A DNA stretch of 64,000 nt, taken from NCBI GenBank assembly GCA_049999805.1, contig JBNGIO010006161.1, positions 62,001 through 126,000 on the forward strand. The letters are read 5' to 3'. The position numbers were made by a program, and so were the translations under genes. Shown piece after piece: positions 62,466-64,000 of the stretch. Position 1 is the first letter of the stretch, and each line of letters starts with the position of its first letter. This DNA comes from Folioceros fuciformis (taxonomy: Eukaryota; Anthocerotophyta; Anthocerotopsida; Anthocerotales). Below the pieces are notes generated by a model. It had not been told where the DNA came from, searched no databases, and worked only from the letters and a program-made list of their open reading frames with translations.

Positions 62466-64000
62466 TCACATAGACTTCTGTTCTTGTCTTTGCATACGGC
62501 AGAGAGAACAACCAAGGCATGCCTCCTGGCCATTTGGGGCATGGACCAAGCCCAAGGGACAAGAATCAGGGCCTGGACAACTCCTCATATACGTCTTGGG
62601 ATCCATGCACTTTTCTCTAAGAAGGTGACAATCACTACAGTAATGGACAGCTCCACGGCAAAAACGAGTAGCCACGGAGCAGCAATACCTGCACTTGAAT
62701 TCGATGTAATCAGTTCCATGGCCTTTTACCCTGCATCGGTCATGGCCGGTTGCTGCAGCAAAGCAGTGGGTACACTTGAGCTCGCGCAGATCATAATCGG
62801 CCCCCCTGCACAGTCAAAGTTGAATAGTACCAGTGCAAGCTCTCAAACGACTTCACCACCAGAAGATCTGAATCAAACAAGAAGAGAGACCTGCAAGCAA
62901 ACAAAGTACGTACCCTTCGTCTACCGCCCTGCAGTTCCGAACACCACCAAAATATGGCTTTGCGCACTGAGAGCACAAGTAATGATGATACGTCTTCATG
63001 ACATCAGTCACCAACTCCTCGCCTATTTCTACCTGAAGGCCGTTGTCATCCGACTTTCCTCGCTTCCCCTTCGTCATGAACTCCATCGTGAGCTGCTCCT
63101 TTACCATCTCCTTGATCTGAACAGCCAAACGTTTCAAACTGAGCTCTCCGTGCATGACAGATGAACGAGTATTGCCAATCCCCAAGAGCGAGGCATGCAT
63201 GCGCGTCTGGAAATACCCGCCCTCGCAGCGTCTCGTGTCCCTTCACAAAAGGTTCCAACGCGGGATGCCTCATGACTTGCAGACAGACCGGACAGTCGAG
63301 GAAACCGAAACTGATTTCGGGGCCCGGATATCCCAGTTTTATCTTCAGCTTCGAACAATGGAAGTGCACGATATGCCCGCAAGCCAGCAGTATAGCAGGT
63401 GCTTGCCTGACGGGATTCAGCATACATATCGCACAGAGCTCGTCCCCGGACGTGAAGAACTTCTGCGCCGCGCACGGATCTGAGAAGCGACAGCCATCCT
63501 ATGAGGAAGGAAAGCTGTCAGATACAGTTGTCCGCCATACCTACCTACCACAGCACTGCACTGCACTGTACTGCACTGCACTTTGGCAACGCAAAAAATC
63601 GTCACCCGGGTTACCGCAATCAAATCACCTCTAGACAAGGCAGGCAGGAACGCTCCCCGCGAACTCCTCGGCATCGATGCCCGCATCCCAAATTCCGTGC
63701 ACATGTCAGCTTCAACAGCTCCCTGCACTCCGATTCCGAGCACACAGCCGCAGCAAGATTCAGAACCTGCAAAAAGTCCCTCCTTTGCCCACACCAGGAG
63801 ATATCCATGCCGATAGTCAAAAGCTTGCGCTTAAGCTCCCACAGCGACATGGCTTCCAATTCTTTCAGCCTCTGACTCTCAGCACGGGAAGAACGAACAA
63901 TTAGCTCACAGAAGAGGCACTTGATGTCTGATATCTCCTCTGGGAGCCTGTCAGATCTAGGCTCACACTCGGGCTGCTCGCCAATTCCCCCGACACCGTC
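62466..64000 (-). CDS. Second RING-Cys-relay E3 ligase gene, tandem copy, 5' part beyond window
   Basis: The 3' half of a paralogue of the gene at 58266-61020. From the window edge: IKCLFCELIVRSSRAESQRL, CSESECRELLKLTCARNLGC, GHRCRGVRGERSCLPCLE. An intron follows, then ELCAICMLNPVRQAPAILLA, CGHIVHFHCSKLKIKLGY and GPEISFGFLDCPVCLQVM (RING). Further on are TYHHYLCSQCAKPYFGG and VRNCRAVDEGGADYDLRELK, the latter joined across an intron (62807-62916). HGTDYIEFKCRYCCSVATRF, CRGAVHYCSDCH and the end CLGCSLCRMQRQEQKSM complete it. Relay cysteines (near 62932 and 62659), the Glu of LRELK and the last His are kept. The first copy's CYGTTHFCNACH is CRGAVHYCSDCH here, changing residues next to the esterifying Cys. 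The N-terminal part, including any SIM repeats, is outside the window. Function as for the first copy, possibly with altered substrate preference (inference). Confidence 0.85.

Noticed and set aside
62220-63164. 314-residue plus-strand open frame
   Set aside because: Only its first 40 residues are meaningful (PPR relic, KKVVTWTELIS); the rest is antisense to the second E3 gene.
1-64000. CRISPR arrays, bacterial operons, replication origins or rRNA genes
   Set aside because: Eukaryotic gene structure throughout; no regularly spaced short repeats with unique spacers and no rRNA-like sequence were seen.

Overview
The window looks like compact nuclear DNA from a seed-free land plant. Introns are short (mostly about 60-300 bases), GC is roughly 45-50 %, plant-type telomere motifs occur internally, and nearly every recognisable gene is a plant family member (SINE1-like ARM protein, p24-beta3, DUF599, PADRE/DUF4228, AtGC1-like GUCD1, SET/MYND-TPR). 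Pentatricopeptide repeat (PPR) editing-factor genes are abundant and carry the variant boxes known as DYW:WW (PGQSWW) and DYW:KP (KKPATAW). From what I know of those families they occur in hornworts, lycophytes and ferns. Gene density and intron size fit a hornwort best, with a compact lycophyte as the alternative. This is inference, not proof.

Layout. 0-5 kb: a SINE1-like ARM protein (-) head-to-head with a nine-module WW-type PPR gene (+). 5.4-9.5 kb: SPATA20/YyaL-like thioredoxin-fold protein (-). 10.4-12 kb: truncated PPR gene (-). 12.7-16.3 kb: a lysine-rich unknown protein, p24-beta3 and a DUF1997 plastid protein (all +). 16.3-19.8 kb: AT-rich, repeat-bearing, with inverted telomere-like repeats. 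19.9-22.8 kb: second WW-type PPR gene (+). 23.3-29.5 kb: DUF599 (+), GET1/WRB (-) and UTP5/WDR43 (+). 29.6-30.4 kb: an intronless, GC-rich, bacterial-looking TauD dioxygenase (-) interrupted by a 100-N gap. 31-35.4 kb: CMS1 (-) head-to-head with a DYW:KP PPR gene (+). 35.9-37.2 kb: a PPR relic, AT-rich DNA and a tRNA-like SINE candidate. 37.2-40.4 kb: EFL1 GTPase (+). 40.4-43.9 kb: minisatellites, a decayed LINE tail and two N gaps. 43.9-51.4 kb: SET/MYND-TPR protein (-) head-to-head with XPF/RAD1 (+). 51.7-57.3 kb: GUCD1, an unknown protein and a PADRE protein (all -). 58.3-64 kb: two tandem E3 ligase genes (-) with a PPR relic between them.

The most interesting element is that E3 pair. The C-terminal half matches the RING-Cys-relay (RCR) catalytic module known from animal MYCBP2/PHR/Highwire. 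Both relay cysteines and the supporting Glu and His are present once the exons are joined. In the complete copy the module is fused to an N-terminal RING/IBR-like cysteine-rich region and preceded by tandem SUMO-interaction-like motifs, suggesting a SUMO-targeted, ester-forming ubiquitin ligase in a plant. The second theme is organelle RNA editing: four PPR genes plus two PPR relics. The two WW-type genes stop just after the WW box without a recognisable deaminase domain, and the KP-type gene has a full domain ending in an odd tripeptide. Several genes serve ribosome production (UTP5, CMS1, EFL1), but they are not an operon-like group.
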